From contig NZ_JBKKHQ010000016.1 of the NCBI RefSeq assembly GCF_046614695.1, forward strand, positions 180,866 through 244,865: a DNA stretch of 64,000 bases. The letters are read 5' to 3'. The position numbers were made by a program, and so were the translations under genes. Shown piece after piece: positions 8,620-17,551 of this stretch. The DNA comes from Pokkaliibacter sp046614695 (GTDB lineage: Bacteria; Pseudomonadota; Gammaproteobacteria; Pseudomonadales; Balneatricaceae). Numbering within the stretch: the first letter of the stretch is position 1; each line of letters begins with the position of its first letter. The notes beneath the pieces were generated by a model. The model made no database searches. It saw only the letters and a list, made by a program, of their open reading frames with translations, and was not told the origin of the DNA.

Positions 8620-9873
8620 ATGACCCCTGATCAGTTCCGACTTCTGACCTCTGGTATGGCGCACTTTTCCGGCTGGCCGGTATTGCCCGTGCTTGCCGAG
8701 TTGATGCTGGATACCCAGGTCGTTGAGCCCAAAGTGCTGGTGACCCGTGTTTGTGAGTCGCTGGCGCGCGCAGGTGCGGGGCTTCAGCGTATTCGTATTG
8801 GCCTCAATGTGCTGCACCCGGAAGTGATTGGCCGAACCTATACCTGGTGGCGTGGCAGCGCGGAGGTGGAAGAAACCAGTGCCATGCTGTCAGTGAAGGA
8901 TACCTCCAGCTATATCGGTAGCCCCATTGAAGCGCTGAACCTTCAACGCCAGCCTATCCGTTATCGCCTGAGCGAGATCCCCGCTGAAGACATGCATATT
9001 GCCCTGAGCGAACTCAAAGAGCAGGGCGCAACAGACTATATTGGCTTTCCCATGGTCTACGCCGATGGTCGTGTTCAGACGGCGATGTTCTGTACTGATG
9101 CTGCCGAAGGGTTTAGCCGTGAGGATATCGAGAAGCTGGCGCTGGTGGTTGCCGTGCTTGAGCCGCACTGGGAAGTGATTGCCCGGCAAGAACTGTGCGA
9201 GTCCCTGCTCTCGACTTACATCGGCCCAAGGATTGCGCAGCGGGTGATGAAAGGGCAGATCCGTCGCGGCGATATGGAAGAGATTCAGGCCGCGCTCTGG
9301 TTCAGTGACCTGCGTGACTTTACCTTCATGACCGAGCATCAGCCTGCCGATCAAATGCTTGATGCACTGAATGCGTATTTTGAAACCGTGGCGGAAGAAG
9401 TCACCTCGCGCGGCGGTGAAATCCTGCGCTTTATCGGCGATGCCATGCTGATTGTTTTCCCGGTGAGTGAAAAGGTCGATCTGAATCAGGCGGCAGCGCT
9501 GGCACTGGAGGCGGCGCAGGCGACTCTGGCGCGCATTGAAGTGCTGAGCAACCAACGTCAGGCTGAGGATTTACCACCGCTGCGTTTTGGTCTGGGTTTG
9601 CATGTGGGCCGCGTGCAGTACGGCAATGTGGGCGCCCCAAGCAGACTCGATTTCACCGTACTTGGCCCTGCGGTAAATCGTACTGCGCGAATTGAAGACA
9701 CCACCAAGCGGCTGGGTTATCCGCTGCTGATTTCTGCCGAGATGGCCTCGCTGCTGAGTAGCCCTTTGCAGAGTGTGGGTACTCATGCCTTCCGGGGAAT
9801 CGATGAGCCGATGGAGCTTTTCATACCAATGGTCGAGGAAAGTGCCATTCCCGCCGTCAAAGAGCTGGGCTAA
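8620..9873 (+). CDS. Class III nucleotide cyclase, soluble
   Basis: A 417-residue cyclase. Residues 1-200 form a GAF-like sensory region (QRIRIGLNVLHPEVIGRTYTWWRG), and residues 220-400 are the catalytic domain. The metal aspartates are D230 (WFSDLRDF) and D274 (FIGDAM). The transition-state pair is N353 and R357 (VNRTAR). The second purine-selecting residue is T346, as in class IIIb adenylate cyclases. The residue that is Lys in adenylate cyclases is Arg here (R270, ILRFIGD), so base specificity is uncertain. The start ATG has a perfect AAGGAGG site 8 bases away. There are no membrane segments. It sits between cyclic-nucleotide signalling genes and glycosyltransferases. Confidence 0.9.
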   Translation: MTPDQFRLLTSGMAHFSGWPVLPVLAELMLDTQVVEPKVLVTRVCESLARAGAGLQRIRIGLNVLHPEVIGRTYTWWRGSAEVEETSAMLSVKDTSSYIGSPIEALNLQRQPIRYRLSEIPAEDMHIALSELKEQGATDYIGFPMVYADGRVQTAMFCTDAAEGFSREDIEKLALVVAVLEPHWEVIARQELCESLLSTYIGPRIAQRVMKGQIRRGDMEEIQAALWFSDLRDFTFMTEHQPADQMLDALNAYFETVAEEVTSRGGEILRFIGDAMLIVFPVSEKVDLNQAAALALEAAQATLARIEVLSNQRQAEDLPPLRFGLGLHVGRVQYGNVGAPSRLDFTVLGPAVNRTARIEDTTKRLGYPLLISAEMASLLSSPLQSVGTHAFRGIDEPMELFIPMVEESAIPAVKELG

Positions 9874-10043
9874 ACTACTGTTTTGCCTGAGAAAATTGAC
9901 TGATCCTTAGCGTCGGGTTGTGTCCGTCCGGGGTCATCAGCAAATAACTACTGGAAAGAGTGTCTTACCAACTGGCGCACTTTCAGGTTTCGTGTCAGGC
10001 TTCGAACACGGATGAATGCTCTCCGCAACAAGGGCTTGTCACA

Positions 10044-11270
10044 ATGAATGCATTGGCTGAGGAAGTTGAAGACTTGAGACTGAATGATGCTCGCGTCCTG
10101 ATTTATAGCCACGATACCTTTGGCTTGGGACATCTGCGTCGTTGCCGTGCACTGGCGCATGCCCTGGTGGATCGCTTTAAGGGCTTGTCTGTGCTCATTC
10201 TTACAGGCTCCCCCATTATTGGCCGCTTTGACTTCAAGGCCCGGGTCGACTTCGTCCGTATTCCCGGTGTGATCAAGCTCTATAACGGCGATTACACCTC
10301 GCTGGGTTTGCATATTGAACTTGGCCAGACACTCGCATTGCGCGAATCCATCATTCTGAATACTGCCCGTGCCTTTGATCCGGATCTCTTCATTGTCGAT
10401 AAAGAGCCGCTGGGGCTTAAGGGCGAAGTCGAATCCACCCTGCAGATGCTCAAGGACACCCGCTGTAAAACCGTGCTGGGTATCCGCGATGTGATGGACG
10501 AGCCGGTCAAGCTCACCGAAGAGTGGCATCACAAGAAAGCCTTTCCTGCACTGGAAAACCTCTACGATGAAATCTGGGTCTATGGCGACCGTGCCATGGG
10601 TAACCCTCTGGAAGGTCTGCCGATTTCCGGGCAGGTGCTGAACAAAATGAGCTATACCGGTTATCTGGAGCGTCAGGTGCCGGAATACAGCCAGTCCCGC
10701 TATCTTGATCGTGTTGAGCGCCCTTATTTACTGGTCACGCCCGGCGGCGGTGGCGATGGTGCGTCCATGGTGGATTGGGTACTGCGTGCCTATGAGCAGG
10801 ACCCGCGTTTGCCCTGGGATGTGATGATCGTGCTTGGCCCCTTTATGAGCCGTCAGGAGCAGCAGGGCTTTATTGAACGTGCTGAGCCATTAAGTGGCGT
10901 GCATGTCATTACCTTTGACTCCAATCTTGAAAGTCTGATGAATGAATCTGCAGGTATTGTTGCCATGGGTGGCTATAACACCTTCTGCGAGATTCTTTCC
11001 TTCAACAAACCCTCGTTGCTAATTCCTCGCACTGAGCCGCGTCTGGAGCAGTTTATTCGTGCGACCAACGCGACTTCTCTGGGGCTGGCGACCATGCTGG
11101 ACCCACGTGAGGAGCAGACCACGGGCCGTATGATCGAAGCGCTTTATGCGCTGGCAGAGCAGCCGTCACCGCAAAGCCGCATGTCCGAGGATATGCTGAG
11201 TGGTCTGACGCGTGTGCAGGACCGTGTCGAAGGTTTGTTACTTCACGCCGCTGAAACCTCTGCAAGTTAG
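10044..11270 (+). CDS. MurG-like glycosyltransferase (COG4671 type), first copy
   Basis: A soluble GT-B-fold protein of 408 residues resembling the predicted glycosyltransferases of COG4671. The N-terminal glycine loop is in YSHDTFGLGHLRRCRALA (GLGH 27-30), the linker holds VTPGGGGDG, and the C-terminal nucleotide-sugar part is GGYNTFCEILSFNKPSLLIPR followed by ..EQFIRA, as in MurG-like donors' sites. Donor and acceptor are unknown. ATG 10044 is preferred (AAGGG site 9 bases upstream) over GTG 9960, which has its purine-rich sequence too close. It forms a run with the next two genes. Probably builds a surface glycan or glycolipid; this is inferred. Confidence 0.85.
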   Translation: MNALAEEVEDLRLNDARVLIYSHDTFGLGHLRRCRALAHALVDRFKGLSVLILTGSPIIGRFDFKARVDFVRIPGVIKLYNGDYTSLGLHIELGQTLALRESIILNTARAFDPDLFIVDKEPLGLKGEVESTLQMLKDTRCKTVLGIRDVMDEPVKLTEEWHHKKAFPALENLYDEIWVYGDRAMGNPLEGLPISGQVLNKMSYTGYLERQVPEYSQSRYLDRVERPYLLVTPGGGGDGASMVDWVLRAYEQDPRLPWDVMIVLGPFMSRQEQQGFIERAEPLSGVHVITFDSNLESLMNESAGIVAMGGYNTFCEILSFNKPSLLIPRTEPRLEQFIRATNATSLGLATMLDPREEQTTGRMIEALYALAEQPSPQSRMSEDMLSGLTRVQDRVEGLLLHAAETSAS

Positions 11271-11312
11271 CCCTGACGGGCGCCGACAAATTCTCAAGGC
11301 CGAGGATATCTC

Positions 11313-12458
11313 ATGAAAGTGCTGTTCTACGTCCAGCATTTGCTGGGCATCGGACACGTCAAACGCGCCGCCTTGGTTGCCCAGGGAATGAAATCCGCTG
11401 GTCTTGAGGTTGTCGTCATTCAGGGCGGAGAGTCTGTCGCGCAGGCAGACTTCTCCGGCGTAAGAGTTGAATCTCTTCCTGCATTACGCGCGGCGGATGC
11501 CAGTTTTAGCGGACTCGTCGATGCCGAGGGCAACCCGGCGGATGATGCCTTCAAAGCCAAACGCACCGAGCAACTGCTCGCACTTTTTGCCGCAGAACAA
11601 CCTGATGCACTGCTGATTGAAAGCTACCCCTTCGGGCGTGGACAGCTGCGCTTTGAGCTTGAGCCGCTGTTAAAAGCCGCAGTTGCCACCTCGCCCAAGC
11701 CACTGATCCTGAGTTCCGTACGCGATATTTTGCAGCAGCGGTCTGAGGCGAAAGAGCAGAAAACCCTGGATCGTCTTGGCAAGTATTTTGATGCCGTGCT
11801 GGTACACGGTCAGGCCGATTTTATCCCGCTGGAGAACAGTTTTCTGGCGACACCGCAGCTGCCTGTGCCCCATTACTACACCGGTTATGTCGCCGATCAG
11901 TCAGCGGTGGAGACAAGCGCAGGTCAGGGTGAAGTCATCGTCTCTGCCGGTGGTGGCGCGGTGGGTTTTGCCATTATGGATGCGGCGATTCGGGCCAAAC
12001 CTCTGACTTCTCTGAAAGATCACCGCTGGCGGGTGTTAATCGGGCCGAACCTTCCCGCGGCTGAGCGGGAGCGGCTGGAAGCGCTGGCGGATAGCTGCGT
12101 TATTATTGAGCCGGTGCGTAACGACTTTCGTGGGCTGCTTGCCCATGCTGCGCTGTCAATTTCTCAAGGCGGTTATAACACCCTGATGGATATTCTGCTG
12201 ACCAGAGTGCCTAGCCTGATTGTGCCCTTTGAAGGCACGGGGGAAACCGAACAAATTACCCGGACGCGTGCCTTGGCCGGGCTTGGCCGCCTGAGCTGGG
12301 TTGCGGAATCGAGCCTGACGCCTGAGTCCATGGCTCAGGCAATTGAAGAGGCTCTGCAGCAAGAGGCGAATCATTTGCCGCTGGACATTGATGGCGCGCG
12401 AACCACAGGCGAGATTATCCTGCGTCTTTGGCAAGAGCGAGAGACCGCTCATGGCTGA
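11313..12458 (+). CDS. MurG-like glycosyltransferase (COG4671 type), second copy
   Basis: A 381-residue GT-B protein related to its upstream neighbour. It has the N-terminal MKVLFYVQHLLGIGHVKRAALVAQG loop (GIGH 12-15), a central VSAGGGAVGF loop and a C-terminal SQGGYNTLMDILLTRVPSLI motif with ETEQITR, which matches the nucleotide-sugar site of the first copy (GGYNTFCEIL). The two copies are clearly diverged, so they probably add different sugars rather than being a recent duplication. A GAGG site precedes the ATG. The 3' end overlaps the deacetylase-like gene by 8 bases (ATGGCTGA), suggesting translational coupling. Confidence 0.85.
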   Translation: MKVLFYVQHLLGIGHVKRAALVAQGMKSAGLEVVVIQGGESVAQADFSGVRVESLPALRAADASFSGLVDAEGNPADDAFKAKRTEQLLALFAAEQPDALLIESYPFGRGQLRFELEPLLKAAVATSPKPLILSSVRDILQQRSEAKEQKTLDRLGKYFDAVLVHGQADFIPLENSFLATPQLPVPHYYTGYVADQSAVETSAGQGEVIVSAGGGAVGFAIMDAAIRAKPLTSLKDHRWRVLIGPNLPAAERERLEALADSCVIIEPVRNDFRGLLAHAALSISQGGYNTLMDILLTRVPSLIVPFEGTGETEQITRTRALAGLGRLSWVAESSLTPESMAQAIEEALQQEANHLPLDIDGARTTGEIILRLWQERETAHG

Positions 12459-13233
12459 GAAACACCGGGATTACCGAACATCGGCACAAGCCTGGGCGGC
12501 ACTGGAGCAGGAACTTAAGCTCTGGAAAAGCGCAGGCGATACGCCGGCATTTTGGTGGCGAGATGATGATGCTGTCGCTGATACCTCTCAGTTGCAGGCA
12601 CTGAAAGCGATCAGTGAGAAAGAAAACACGCCGGTCTTTCTGGCGGTCATCCCTGCGGATCTTGAGGCATCGCTAGCGCCTGCACTGGCGAACTGGCCGT
12701 TGGCTGGTGTGCTGCAACATGGTTTTGATCACCACAGTCATGCTGCAGAGGGGGAGCGTAAGCTGGAGCTTGATCCCCATCGGGCACCTGAAACGATTAT
12801 TGAGTCCCTCAACGAAGGCTTTACGCGTTTAGCCGCAGTCTTCAAAGAGTCGCTTTATCCGGTATTGGTGCCGCCGTGGAATCGTTACCGGCCCGATCTT
12901 CCGGTGTTATTAGCCCAAACCCCGCTTAAGGTGTTGTCCGGCCTTGATGCGCGTGAACCTGCCGCTGTTGCCATGCTCAATGTGCATGTGGACCTTCTGC
13001 ATCTGGATAAGGAAGAATCCGCTGAACTGGGGGAAGTGCGGGTGCTGACCAGCCTGATTCGGCATCTGGCGGCGCGACGTCTTGGTCAGAGTGAAGCCAG
13101 CGAACCGACGGGCATCATGACCCACCATCTGGTGATGTCGCCCGCGCATCTCTCCTTTCTTGAACGCCTGCTGCATTGCCTTAACTGCGCGCGCGTCCAT
13201 TGGATTACCGATCCCGTTCCTGCGGCGCGCTAG
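12451..13233 (+). CDS. Polysaccharide deacetylase-like protein
   Basis: A 260-residue protein with NodB-type deacetylase features in order: motif 1 FWWRDDDA (D38-D40), motif 2 QHGFDHHSHA (H90, D93, H94, H97) and motif 3 VPPWNRY (141-146). In known family members the motif 1 and 2 residues bind the metal and provide the base for N- or O-deacetylation of sugars. The spacing is compact and motif 1 is RDDD rather than the classical TFDD. There is no signal peptide, so it would act in the cytosol on a precursor or lipid-linked sugar. The ATG overlaps the preceding glycosyltransferase by 8 bases, linking it to the same product. Confidence 0.83.
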   Translation: MAEKHRDYRTSAQAWAALEQELKLWKSAGDTPAFWWRDDDAVADTSQLQALKAISEKENTPVFLAVIPADLEASLAPALANWPLAGVLQHGFDHHSHAAEGERKLELDPHRAPETIIESLNEGFTRLAAVFKESLYPVLVPPWNRYRPDLPVLLAQTPLKVLSGLDAREPAAVAMLNVHVDLLHLDKEESAELGEVRVLTSLIRHLAARRLGQSEASEPTGIMTHHLVMSPAHLSFLERLLHCLNCARVHWITDPVPAAR

Positions 13234-13313
13234 TGGCTGTTGCAGGCCGAGGTTGTTTCTGTTGCCCTTGGCATTACAATGTGCACAGTCAAACTAGCGG
13301 GAAATAGGCATCC

Positions 13314-14495
13314 ATGATTATTCAGCCCAAGATTCGAGGCTTTATCTGCACCAACTCACATCCTGTTGGTTGCGCAGCGAATGTTCAGCAACAGATCGAG
13401 TACGTAAAGGCGCAAGGCCCTTACTCTGAAGGCCCCAAGAACGTACTGGTTCTGGGTTGCTCCACGGGCTACGGTCTGGCTTCACGTATCGTTTCAGCCT
13501 TTGGTTATGGCGCGAAAACTCTGGGCGTGTGTTTTGAAAAAGAACCCAGTGAGCGCAAGACCGCCACGGCTGGCTTCTACAACACCGCCGCTTTCCACGA
13601 CAAGGCCGCTGATGCTGGCCTGTACGCACGTACCCTCAATGGCGATGCCTTCTCTAACGAGATCAAGGCGGACGTCATTGAAGCGATCAAGCAGGACATG
13701 GGCAAGATTGATCTGGTGATCTACTCACTGGCCTCCCCACGTCGTACTGACCCTGCGTCCGGTGAAACCTACAAGTCTGTCCTGAAGCCGATCGGTCAGG
13801 CGTACACCACCAAGACGTACGACACCGATAAAGACCTCGTGCACGATATTTCCCTTGAGCCAGCCAGCGAGCAGGAAATCCATGACACCGTTAAAGTCAT
13901 GGGTGGCGAAGACTGGGAACTGTGGATCAAGGCACTGGCCGAGGCGGATCTGCTGGCGGATAACTGCACCACCACCGCTTACACCTACATCGGTAAAGAG
14001 CTGACCTGGCCTATCTATGGTTCTGCGACCATCGGCAAAGCCAAGGAAGATCTGGACCGCGCCGCGATGGCTATTCAAACGGATTATGCGGACAAGCACC
14101 TGAAAGCCTATGTGTCTTCCCTGAAAGCACTGGTCACTCAGGCAAGCTCTGCGATCCCTGTTATGCCGCTGTATATCTCTTTGATCTACAAGGTCATGAA
14201 AGAAGAAGGCACCCACGAAGGTTGTATCGAGCAGATCACTGGCCTCTTCAAAGAGAAGCTGCTGGAAGCCGCGCCTGAAACGGACGAAGTGAACCGTCTG
14301 CGTATGGATGGCAAGGAAACCAACGATGCCACCCAGGCCAAGATCAAGGATCTGTGGGCACAGGTGACTCAGGAAAACTTCCACCAGCTGAGTGATTACG
14401 CAGGTTACCACAAGGAATTCCTGCACCTGTTCGGCTTCGGTTTTGACGGTGTGGACTACGAAGCGGATGTTGATCCGGTCGTTACCTGGAAATAA
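13314..14495 (+). CDS. fabV: Enoyl-ACP reductase FabV
   Basis: The 393-residue FabV type of trans-2-enoyl-ACP/CoA reductase, catalysing the last reductive step of fatty acid elongation with NADH. The N-terminus MIIQPKIRGFICTNSHP, the nucleotide loop VLVLGCSTGYGLASRI and the catalytic Y235-x8-K244 (YGSATIGKAK) match characterised FabV proteins, including residue numbers. FabV is the triclosan-insensitive isozyme in Vibrio and Pseudomonas. It is followed by a strong terminator and appears monocistronic, starting 80 bases after the glycan cluster. Confidence 0.97.
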   Translation: MIIQPKIRGFICTNSHPVGCAANVQQQIEYVKAQGPYSEGPKNVLVLGCSTGYGLASRIVSAFGYGAKTLGVCFEKEPSERKTATAGFYNTAAFHDKAADAGLYARTLNGDAFSNEIKADVIEAIKQDMGKIDLVIYSLASPRRTDPASGETYKSVLKPIGQAYTTKTYDTDKDLVHDISLEPASEQEIHDTVKVMGGEDWELWIKALAEADLLADNCTTTAYTYIGKELTWPIYGSATIGKAKEDLDRAAMAIQTDYADKHLKAYVSSLKALVTQASSAIPVMPLYISLIYKVMKEEGTHEGCIEQITGLFKEKLLEAAPETDEVNRLRMDGKETNDATQAKIKDLWAQVTQENFHQLSDYAGYHKEFLHLFGFGFDGVDYEADVDPVVTWK

Positions 14496-14521
14496 TGCAG
14501 CGAACAACAGCGTAAAGAGAA

Positions 14522-14547
14522 AACCCGGCCTTGGCCGGGTTTTTTTA
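14522..14547 (+). terminator. Rho-independent terminator of fabV
   Basis: AACCCGGC (14522-14529), loop CTTG, GCCGGGTT (14534-14541), then a run of T. A strong GC-rich hairpin 27 bases after the fabV stop. Confidence 0.92.
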
Positions 14548-14977
14548 TATTTACCCTATCCGGATAAGACCGGTTTTTTCGGTCCGAAGACGGTAGCCAC
14601 AAACACGACTCTCTCAACGAATCTGGCCTAAGAATGGACGTCAGACACAGCCCACCTCCTCAAGAGTCCCATCCCTGCATGCTGTGTATCCAGCGAATGC
14701 ACAATATCAGGCTCAGTTAGTAGAACAATAGGTTTAGAAAGCGGTTGGAAATATTTAGAAACTGATGCAGTATCAGGTAAAGAATGGACTTGCTGCCTGA
14801 GATACTGTGCCAGGTATTCCAGCAGTAGGCGCCTGCTCGTTTTCACGGAAGAGAATAAAGGATGCTTTCCAAATTCTCTTTATTTCTCCTAATGGTTATC
14901 CAGATTTAAAGGGTGCAGCTAAAACGGTAAGCCGAGTTGGCTCAGAATCGAAGTTTTATGCACTGCAGGAGTAGACT
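14548..14977. other. Intergenic region at the left edge of the AT-rich insertion
   Basis: About 430 bases between the fabV terminator and the first AT-rich gene. A 72-codon leftward frame at 14628-14846 has no ribosome site or recognisable domain and is not called. Composition shifts from balanced to AT-rich toward the right end. No direct repeats, integrase or tRNA end were found that would mark an attachment site. A GGAG site precedes the next gene at 14978. Confidence 0.4.
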
Positions 14978-15484
14978 ATGGAGCAACTCGAAATTCGCGA
15001 AGGCGCACGTAGACAGCATCGAGGTCTTGCCATGTTTTGCGTTCTTTATTGCTGGCACCATAACAAGAACGCTGTATTCTTAAGAAAAGAACTCTTGCTG
15101 CGCTACCTTGGCCTAGAGCGAATGAAAACCACTCGCTACGAGTGGATTATTGAAGATATCACAGATTACTTCCCTTACATCTTTAAAAGAAATAAAAATA
15201 ATAATGAGCTCATTGTTTTCTCAAAAATCCCAGAAAGTGAGTTGTTGGAAAACAAAAACGAAGCAATCCATTTTTTTCCAAAAATTCTTGACCTTGCCAA
15301 CTATAGCATAATTGGTTTAGATGCGGATGGGGATCAAGCCTATAAATTTATTGAAGACTCTATGCCATTCTTATCTGGAATTAAAAATCTTCATGAATTT
15401 GCAATAAATAATGCACTTTCACTTCTATCTAACGGCATAGTTCAACCAGCTAAAGTGCTTGAGTCGCGACTCATAAAAAAATAG
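14978..15484 (+). CDS. Hypothetical protein in AT-rich insertion
   Basis: A 168-residue protein that I do not recognise. The N-terminal half is basic and helical (REGARRQHRGLAMFCVLYCWHHN, then LLLRYLGLERMKTTRYEWIIEDI), which could be a winged-helix-like fold. The C-terminal half is acidic and AT-rich in codon use. There is no signal peptide. The start ATG has a GGAG site. It lies 123 bases upstream of the nuclease-like gene on the same strand and shares its AT-rich composition, unlike the flanking fabV and DUF1275 genes, so the two probably arrived together. Confidence 0.7.
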   Translation: MEQLEIREGARRQHRGLAMFCVLYCWHHNKNAVFLRKELLLRYLGLERMKTTRYEWIIEDITDYFPYIFKRNKNNNELIVFSKIPESELLENKNEAIHFFPKILDLANYSIIGLDADGDQAYKFIEDSMPFLSGIKNLHEFAINNALSLLSNGIVQPAKVLESRLIKK

Positions 15485-15607
15485 TTCAAGTTTCTTGCAT
15501 TGCTCACTCGGGAGAGACTCAAGCCGGCCTCTTAACCAAACGTTATGTTACTTTCCTTGATGCTGTATGGCATTTGAAGTTAGCCAACAATCTTATATAG
15601 GTGAATA

Positions 15608-17302
15608 ATGAGTGGGGATTATGCTACACACAGAGCTGATATTGAGTTAATGATTGATGAGGAGTTTTATATTATCGAACCTCCTCATCCCTTAGTTGAT
15701 ATCTCAGTATGGCATTTATTCACTGTTGCGGAGGATACGCTGAGAATGTTTTTTGCTGGGTGGATTCCGGAGGGAAAAATTGACCCATCTTTTGTAGATG
15801 CGTATAAATATTCACTACGTCACTCCATTAGCCACGTGTTGAAGCATGCATTAAATAATAAAGTCACTTTGCCAGAAAAAACTATCCCTAAATCGTATGA
15901 AAAATCTGTAATGTTACTTGAAGCGGGTAAGAAGTACGAAAGATTATCGAGGTTAGTAGCTGCAACATACAACTCTCATGGCAAATTTATTAAAGTAGAG
16001 GGAGGGTATGAGCTAAAGTATCATGACTCATTAGACATGAGATATAGCGTATTGGAGCTCCTTGGTCATGGTGCAGATGTTTCAACTGACATAACAGGAA
16101 TCTTACATTTCTGGCTAACTAGTGATGTCCCTGAAGCTCATTTAATCTTTTCAAGAATGCATGATTCTGTACGAATTAGACGTAAGAGAGTCACCTATAA
16201 ATATGACGCTGTTACGACATGTGAAATAGCTAAACACATTCCGCAAAGAGAAAAAATTATACCTGATAACTTCGACTTTCCTTGGGGAGGCTCATATAAA
16301 ACTCACGCACTGATCAATGCATTACTAATAAGGTGCTTCTACCATATTTTGGCCGTAGAAATTGCGGCGTTGAAATACTCTTTAAAGGGAGGTGGGGAGT
16401 CAAGTCTAGTGCTAATTATAAGTAGAGAACAACTTTGTGAAGATCTAATGCAACTTGCAAGCATTGCCAATGAAGAGGTTTATAGCTTTATAGATATGCT
16501 GACTTTTGGTAGGAAAAGTAAAACGCCTGACCCTGCTTTGCAACCGTTATATTTATCCAAGTCGAACATGTTTATGGTTCCGTGCATCCATATACTGAAC
16601 AGTAATGTTCAGAGGAATATTTTATCTCTTATGGCTAAGACAAGGCAAAAAGAGTTTGATGCTCAAAGCGAAAGTTTTGAGGAACATATGGTTTCTAATA
16701 TAAAGTCTTCGTTAGAATGTTGGAAATATTTTATTTTTAACAGAGAGTTTAAGTTTAATAAAAATAAAGAGGAAATTGATGGCCTCATAGTTGATGATGC
16801 TAGTAAAACTGTTCTATTGCTTGAGTTTCGATGGATTTTACAACCAGGTGATTCGCGTGAGGTCTATAATAAGATGAAGGCTACATCTTCTAAAGTAGAT
16901 CAACTTAATCGTAAAATTGTTTTTTTTGAAAATAATTTAACTGAATTTATTAAAAACTCGTTTAACGGAATTATTAATGTTGGAAATCCTTCTGAATGGA
17001 AGGTTCAAGGTGTTGTTGTTATTCAAGGCTATGGTGGTACAGCTTCGCATGAATCTAATATTCCTGTGGTTACACTTGATGTATTTAAAAAAGGACTTAA
17101 GAAAATAAATAATTTGCAACGCCTATTTGAATGGATTAGAGATTTGAGTTGGCTGCCGACTAAAGATAAACATTTTACGGTAAGCATTGCGCATGAGAAT
17201 CTAGGTGTTGAAAGGATATCTCGAGTTGCTGTAATTCCACTTGTAGATCAACTACAGTACACTGCTAGCCTGCAACAGAGCATTTTATCCTATACAACAT
17301 AA
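15608..17302 (+). CDS. PD-(D/E)XK-like nuclease candidate, 564 residues
   Basis: A large AT-rich gene of unknown family. Residues 365-440 contain a nuclease-like core: RFKFNKNKEEIDG with D391, then a hydrophobic strand VLLLEFRW with E406 and R408. This fits D-x14-E-x-(K/R) of the PD-(D/E)XK fold, though the usual lysine is Arg. A predicted helix with KMKATSSKVDQLNRKI follows, as in that fold. The N-terminal 350 residues are helical and unassigned. There is no signal peptide. It could be a defence or DNA-processing enzyme brought in by transfer; the function is not established. Adjacent to another unknown gene and followed by a strong terminator. Confidence 0.72.
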   Translation: MSGDYATHRADIELMIDEEFYIIEPPHPLVDISVWHLFTVAEDTLRMFFAGWIPEGKIDPSFVDAYKYSLRHSISHVLKHALNNKVTLPEKTIPKSYEKSVMLLEAGKKYERLSRLVAATYNSHGKFIKVEGGYELKYHDSLDMRYSVLELLGHGADVSTDITGILHFWLTSDVPEAHLIFSRMHDSVRIRRKRVTYKYDAVTTCEIAKHIPQREKIIPDNFDFPWGGSYKTHALINALLIRCFYHILAVEIAALKYSLKGGGESSLVLIISREQLCEDLMQLASIANEEVYSFIDMLTFGRKSKTPDPALQPLYLSKSNMFMVPCIHILNSNVQRNILSLMAKTRQKEFDAQSESFEEHMVSNIKSSLECWKYFIFNREFKFNKNKEEIDGLIVDDASKTVLLLEFRWILQPGDSREVYNKMKATSSKVDQLNRKIVFFENNLTEFIKNSFNGIINVGNPSEWKVQGVVVIQGYGGTASHESNIPVVTLDVFKKGLKKINNLQRLFEWIRDLSWLPTKDKHFTVSIAHENLGVERISRVAVIPLVDQLQYTASLQQSILSYTT

Positions 17303-17551
17303 TCAGGAACTTAAACAGTGGATTAGATTTCGCTTCCCTACAGATTATAACCCGCTTAGTGCGTCATTATTGCCACCTCTGTGTCGATAGATGACGCTCT
17401 ATAATATTCCGCATATATTGTCAAAATAAACATTCCCTTTCACTTTTCTATACAAGATAAGTCTACTAAATCGACGCTAATAATCCTCCAACCTATCCAA
17501 TCAGGTCATGATTAACCGCCGTTAACTATCCGTCCCGTAGTTAAAGCTTAG
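17303..17551. other. Non-coding AT-rich right edge of the insertion
   Basis: About 250 bases between the nuclease-like gene and the bidirectional terminator. I see no gene, repeat or attachment-site signature in it. Together with the terminator and spacer to 17655 the gene-free stretch is about 350 bases. Confidence 0.4.

Noticed and set aside
14628..14846. Leftward 72-codon open frame between fabV and the AT-rich insertion
   Set aside because: No ribosome site, no recognisable domain, and it lies in a region of mixed composition at an insertion edge.
15500..15600. AACCAAACGTTATGTT followed by GTTAGCCAAC, faintly like an integron attC site
   Set aside because: The core does not fit the GTTRRRY/RYYYAAC pairing, and there is no integrase or cassette array nearby.
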